Assembly: GCA_030159075.1 (NCBI GenBank)
Contig: BROG01000139.1
Span: 1,000,501-1,064,500, forward strand
Direction: 5' to 3'
Length of the DNA: 64,000 nt
From: Atrina japonica
Lineage: Eukaryota > Mollusca > Bivalvia > Pterioida > Pinnidae
Both the position numbers and the translations under genes were made by a program. Below, in pieces: positions 1-64,000 of this stretch (positions are counted from its first letter, which is position 1; each line of letters begins with the position of its first letter). Under the pieces are notes generated by a model. The model was not told where the DNA came from, made no database searches, and saw nothing but the letters and a program-made list of their open reading frames with translations.

Positions 1-2060
1 GAGTGTTACGAATCTATAATAAAATTTATCTGTAAATTGAGGTAAATTACATCGGTAAATAAATTTTACTTCGGGGAAATTTGCAAAGTAGTTTAATACA
101 AGTTATATGTGGGATTTTGTTTTTCAAGTAAAATGTATCAGGATCACTTACATATCGTAATACACTAAATTTTAAGTTCATTCAAGCTAAAATTTACATC
201 AGTTATCTTGGACGTTTAGAGCTTAAAAAGAATAATAAATAACGAATGAAAACAATTAATAAACTAATAATAATGAAATGAAATTGGAATAATTCTGTTG
301 TTTAGTTTCCACTTATGGAGTTCACTAAATGCCTTCAGACGAAAACTCAACTTTGGAATTAAAAAAATGAATTTTGGTAAATCGTTAAAAGCTTTCTTTT
401 GTAGCATTGTAAAATTCAGTCGTACGGAAGCTTATACAGTCGAACCCGAATATATTGAAATAGAAGGGGAATGCATTTTTCCTTCAAATAAACGGGGTTT
501 CAAAATAACCAGGTTATTATAGTAATAAAGAGATATGACCGGATAATGTATATCATTTCAAATAAAGCGAGATTTCAATGTGACAGGGTTTGATATAAGC
601 AGGTTCGACTGTATATCACACGCGTTTGGGAAACTATACAGTTACACGTTGAACATTTATTTTTGTTTTGCTTACATGGATTATCATTTCGTATAAAGGA
701 ATGATTGTTTCCTTAAACGAAATGATAATATACTTTTAAAGAATTATATTTTTTAAAATCAAATTAGTTCTTTGGTTAGATAAGCACAACAATGTGAAAC
801 ACTTCGTAATGCATGGGAGTACATCTGATCTTTGTTTATTTATTTATATTTTTTGTTTGTTTGTTTTTTTATTTGCTTTTTTTCATTTTTATTTTGTAAT
901 ACATAATAAAATGTGGAGGCAATACCTACGCAGAGGTCCTCCACATATTTTCAACCAGCGGTGCCAGGACCCTTCTGATTGAGAGAAATGAAAAAAATTA
1001 TTAAAAAGCATCAAATATCAAACTTATGATACATGTACATATTAAAATCGAATGGAATTCGAATTCATGACACATTAACTTGAAATTTATTACATTATTT
1101 GTTTTTAAATGTGAAATGTGATCACCAGTAACCAGTAACATTTTAGATTATGGAAAAATTGGTACTCCAGGGTTCTTCAACACATTTCTTGAATTATCCT
1201 ACGACAAATAAAAAATCACATAGAGGCATTTTGAAAGAATAAAGATGCCACAATTTAATGTCTGGAAGCCAAAAAATAGCGTTTCATGCCTTGTGGAATA
1301 ATAATAAAAAGATTCCGGGGGAGTATGCCACCCAACATTTATTTCATATGCATTATGTTTGCTGAGATGATCATCTATTGAGATGTATAATCAATGTTAT
1401 ATATTAGCAGTTGGCGGCATAGTTTAATTTCCGGGTTTCTGATAAAACCTTTAAAAGATGTGAGTTTATTACTCACGTGCGAAGTAACCGAGTTTTGAAT
1501 AGTTCAAATTTATGTTAATCCCTTGAACATGTCTAGATCTGCCACTACGTTATACTACAATCTTGATCACAAAGGCAAATAAACTGAAAAAAAAATAACC
1601 TGTCCCTAAAAAGATTAAAGATAAATATTCTGTCTTGTGGCGAAATAAAAATAAATAATCTAACTTAACGAAATTTGCAAGTCTCTCCCATCAGAATAAA
1701 AAAGTCGTCCGCTAATTCTATATAACGTTTTGAGTAACATGAAATTTAAAAGTCGTATCGAATAGAAATTTAAAATACATCCATTTAATAAATAACGGTG
1801 TTAAATAATTCATTATGTGTTTAATATTTAATTTTATTTATATCAATACTATATTTCAGCGAAAATATGCCCATTCTCTGGTAATATGAGTCACTACCAT
1901 AGCCGCTCAGGGTAGTTTCGATGTAGATGTGTCATCATTTTCCTTTTAACTTCATTATTATAGCGAAATCGCCTGATTGCTAATCAGTAATTGTACCGTT
2001 TCAAGATATTTTACAAGATATCATAAGAACTGAAACTACGTTATAGATATTCAAGTTTAT
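1..2060. other. Non-coding AT-rich upstream stretch
   Basis: No exon with good splice sites was recognised. A first exon with signal peptide would have to end in phase 2 to join 4047, and none was found, so this is either upstream intergenic DNA or a long early intron. Only the inverted-repeat element at 434-614 and a small hairpin near 684-724 stand out. Confidence 0.5.
434..614. mobile_element. MITE-like element with 13 bp terminal inverted repeats
   Basis: It begins ATACAGTCGAACC and ends GGTTCGACTGTAT, a perfect inverted pair 181 bp apart, with no coding capacity. A diverged relative (CAGTGGAAC… start, GGGTTTGACTTTAC end) lies near 54006-54200. Confidence 0.75.
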
Positions 2061-2069
2061 GTTTATTAT

Positions 2070-2091
2070 CCCACCATCTGTTGATGGTGGG
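2070..2091. repeat. Hairpin at end of pearl-like element
   Basis: CCCACCATC and GATGGTGGG pair perfectly around a TGTT loop. Next to it are short CCGT/GTCC repeats (about 2106-2185) and the 155 bp tandem array. Confidence 0.8.
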
Positions 2092-3410
2092 CTATTCATA
2101 TGGCCCTACATCCGTGGTCCGTCCGTCGTCCGTCCGTCGTTAGTCCGTGGTCCGTCCGTCGTCAGTCCATGGTCCGTCCGTCCTGAACAATTCTTGTTAC
2201 CGCTATTTCTCAGAAAGGACTGAAGGGATCTCCTTGAAATTTGACTTGAAGGTTCCCCTTGAGGTCTAGTTGTGCTTATTACATTTTCAGAGAGATTGGA
2301 AATCCAACATGGCCGACAGGGGGTCATCTTGGATTTTTACAGAGGAAGTTTGTTACCGCTTCTTCTCAGAAAGGAATGAAGGGATCTCTTTGAAATTTGA
2401 AATGAAGGTTTCCCTTGAGGTCTAGTTGTACATATTACATTTTCAGAGAGATCGGAATCCAACAAGGCCGACAGGCGGCCATATTGGATTTTGACCAAAG
2501 GAAGTTTGTTACCGCTACTTCTTAGAAAGTACTGAAGGGATCTACTTTAAATTTGACATGAATGTTCCCTGGGGTCTAGTTGCGCTTATTACGTTTTTAG
2601 AGAGATCGGAATCCAACATGGCCGACAGGCGGCCATCTTTTGATTTTTACCAAAGGAAGTTTGTTACCGCTATTTGTCAAAAAGGACTGGAGGGATATTG
2701 AAATTTGAAATGAAGGTTCCCCTTGAGGTCTAGTTGTGCATATTACATTTTCAGAGAGATCGGAATCCAACATGGTCGACAGGCGGCCATCTTGGATTTT
2801 GACCAAAGGAAGTTTGTTACCGCTACTTCTTAGAAAGTACTGAAGGGATCTACTTGAAATTTGACATGAAGGTTCCCCGGGGGGTCTAGTTGCACACATT
2901 ACATTTTTAGAGAGATCGGAATCCAAAATGGCAGACAGGCGGCAATCTTTGATTTTGACCGAAGGATGTTTGTTACCGCTATTTCTCAGAAAGGACTGAT
3001 GGGATCTCATTGAAATTTGACATGAAGGCTCCCCTTAAGATCTTGTTGTGCATATTGCATTTTCAGAGAGATTGGAATCCGCTAATGGCCGACAGGCGGC
3101 CATCTTGGATTTTGACCATAGGAAGTTTGTTATTACTATTTCTCAGAAAGGACTGAAGGCATTTCCTTAAAATTGGACATGAAGGTTCCCCGTAAGGAGT
3201 AATTGTGCATATGAAATTTTCAGATAGATTGGATTCCAACATGGCCATCTTGGATTTTGACGATGGAAGTATGTATTTCTCAGAATGTACTGAAGGAATA
3301 TTTTCGAAATTGATTATGGAGGTTCCCCCTGAGGTTGAGATGTGCAAATTACATTTTCAGAGAGATCAAAATCCAAGAAGGACACCTGTCGGCCATGTTG
3401 AATTCCATTC
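2070..3410 (-). mobile_element. Pearl / Helentron-like non-autonomous element with ~155 bp tandem repeats
   Basis: Read on the minus strand: about 8 tandem units, then a GGAC/ACGG microsatellite, then a 9 bp-stem hairpin. Units are spaced about 154-157 bp apart (markers GAAGGTTCCCC near 2248, 2404, 2560, 2714, 2868, 3024, 3181 and 3318) and contain GGCCGACAGGCGGCCAT. Bivalve pearl elements and their relatives are known for ~160 bp tandem repeats, an ACGG-type microsatellite and a 3' hairpin. The family assignment is inference. Open frames inside are repeat artefacts. Confidence 0.65.
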
Positions 3411-3659
3411 TCTCTTAAAATGTAATGTGTTCAGTTCAAGTTCAGTTTTGCTATAATCTTGTGAAAAAAGTATTTCACAGAAATATGGATTTAAGTTCAA
3501 ATTCAATGTTGAGACGCAAAATAAGAGAAAAGGACAATCTGTCATAGATCAGACATAGAACATTCCATGGTGGGCGCCAAGATCCCTCTGGGATCTCTTG
3601 TGCAATACACACTGTCCGAGTGTCTGTTTATAAATGTAGGTCATATCTATTTTCATCTT

Positions 3660-3805
3660 GACAAGTCCAGAAAAAAAATGGAAATTCAAAGAAAAAAGTT
3701 GGAAAAAAACAAGATAAAAGTTGGAAATTCCAAGAAAAGGGTTGGAAAAGCCAACTTTAAAGTGGGAAAAGCCAAGAAAAAAAGTTGGAAAAAACGAGGA
3801 ATAGA
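3660..3805. repeat. Purine-rich degenerate repeat
   Basis: Repeated AAAGTTGGAAA / CCAAGAAAA blocks, almost pure purine on the + strand. They give mirror-image open frames that are low complexity and not supported as genes. Confidence 0.6.
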
Positions 3806-4046
3806 ACAACCATAAGGTGGCCCTAATACGCTTCAATAATTCAGATGTTAATTATTACAAAACATAAATTGGAATGTTATCTCGGTTCTTATAGTCAATA
3901 CAGAATATGAAAAGAAGATTTAGCTACAATAAATCATTAGATGTTACTCCAAGCACTCTTTTTTCACTCTCCCGTTGTTTTGTCAATTGCTAAATATACT
4001 TTGTCAAGCATAATGCATATTGCAATATATTTCTTTTTTTCCACAG

Positions 4047-63503
<59,457 letters not shown>

Positions 63504-63654
63504 GTAAGTTTTTTCAATCTAAAACCAGTGATTAATTTCAATCATAAAAAAAGTGAAAAATATTATGTTTAGATTTTATTTTTATTTAGAGTTTAAACTT
63601 TATTTATTTTACAATGATTAACAAACAAGTTATGTCAACTTATATAAATGTCTC

Positions 63655-63842
63655 TTGTTGGATCTGTTGCTGGAGTGCAGGGGTCCTGGATGTGGAAGGA
63701 AACCGTGGATGCCAGGAGAAAACTCATGTGTCAGATTAGGCAACCTCCATACCATCTCACATACTCCCCTGTCCAATCCAAGGATCAAAACCTGGGTCAC
63801 ATTGAGGAGAAGCGAGTGTGCTAACCACTGCGCCACCCAGAC
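63655..63842 (-). mobile_element. tRNA-derived SINE, third type, reverse
   Basis: The minus-strand head is GGGTGGCGCAGTGGTTAGCA … GACCCAGGTTTTGATCCTTG. A fragment of the same head lies at 29085-29150 (GTGTGCTAAGTTGCTAACCA). Confidence 0.75.
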
Positions 63843-64000
63843 ACCCTTATAATTATTTTTATGCCCCAGACATTAAAGACTGGGGGAAGGGGAGTTGAGG
63901 GGTATGTATTGTTTACCTCAAAGAAGTTGAGGAGAGTTTAAATTATGTCCCCAGTGTCAATGTTTGGTTAAGAAGATCGGTTATATGGTCTGAAGTTCAC

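Noticed and set aside
298..522. 74-residue frame
   Set aside because: It overlaps the inverted-repeat element 434-614, has no splice sites and does not begin with ATG.
2106..3347. Minus-strand frames with repeated L-Q-S-F-L-R-N-S-G-N-K
   Set aside because: They come from the ~155 bp tandem units of a pearl-like element, with no start or splice context and frame breaks between units.
1..4046. Signal-peptide exon of the large gene
   Set aside because: I looked for an ATG plus hydrophobic stretch ending in a phase 2 donor and found nothing convincing; it probably lies upstream of the window.

Overview
This is a eukaryotic genomic window. Its AT-rich introns are packed with tRNA-derived SINEs, short inverted-repeat elements (MITE-like), micro- and minisatellites, and one element built like the bivalve 'pearl' / Helentron-type repeats. 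The repeat set, especially the (CCGT)n-hairpin-155 bp tandem element and the tRNA-headed SINEs, suggests a mollusc, most likely a bivalve. The species cannot be named from sequence alone. No prokaryotic genes, rRNA genes, CRISPR arrays or intact transposase/RT genes were seen.

One gene fills almost the whole window on the + strand. I reconstruct 44 consecutive internal coding exons from 4047 to 63503. Each has an AG acceptor and a GT donor (one GC donor), and every junction keeps the frame: 7,717 nt, about 2,572 residues. The first exon found starts mid-codon and the last ends with an open donor, so both the start codon/signal peptide and the C-terminus are missing. The N-terminal part is a Cys/Trp-rich, EMI-like module (exons 1-2) followed by EGF-like modules (exons 3-5). 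An unfamiliar region follows (exons 6-11). The rest is a long series of diverged beta-sandwich (FN3-like) modules. They are marked by linkers of the type S-D-G-V-x-V-D-x-T-P-P, by 'Y-Y-V-T-V-x-A-x-N-x-A-G' strands and by 'W-x-G-F-x-D-P-x-S-G' strands. A Cys-rich insert lies in exon 41. The product is therefore probably a very large secreted or cell-surface mosaic protein. I cannot assign an orthologue or gene symbol.

Layout: 1-4046 is upstream sequence or an early intron, with a MITE and a ~1.35 kb pearl-like tandem element. 4.0-12.6 kb holds the EMI/EGF exons, separated by an inverted-repeat element, a SINE with a 14 bp target duplication and TA/CA microsatellites. 13.7-14.5 kb is an ATAC/CATA tetranucleotide array. 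15.6-25.9 kb holds exons 6-13. 28.7-63.5 kb holds exons 14-44, densely packed FN3-like coding with repeat-filled introns.

The most unusual feature is that several intronic minisatellites are built from exon edges. A ~48 bp array at 45.9-46.8 kb carries about 19 copies of exon 28's end together with its splice donor. A ~40 bp array at 55.4-55.7 kb carries copies of exon 38's acceptor and first codons. A ~80 bp array starts across the donor of exon 7. The locus therefore contains serial copies of real splice sites.
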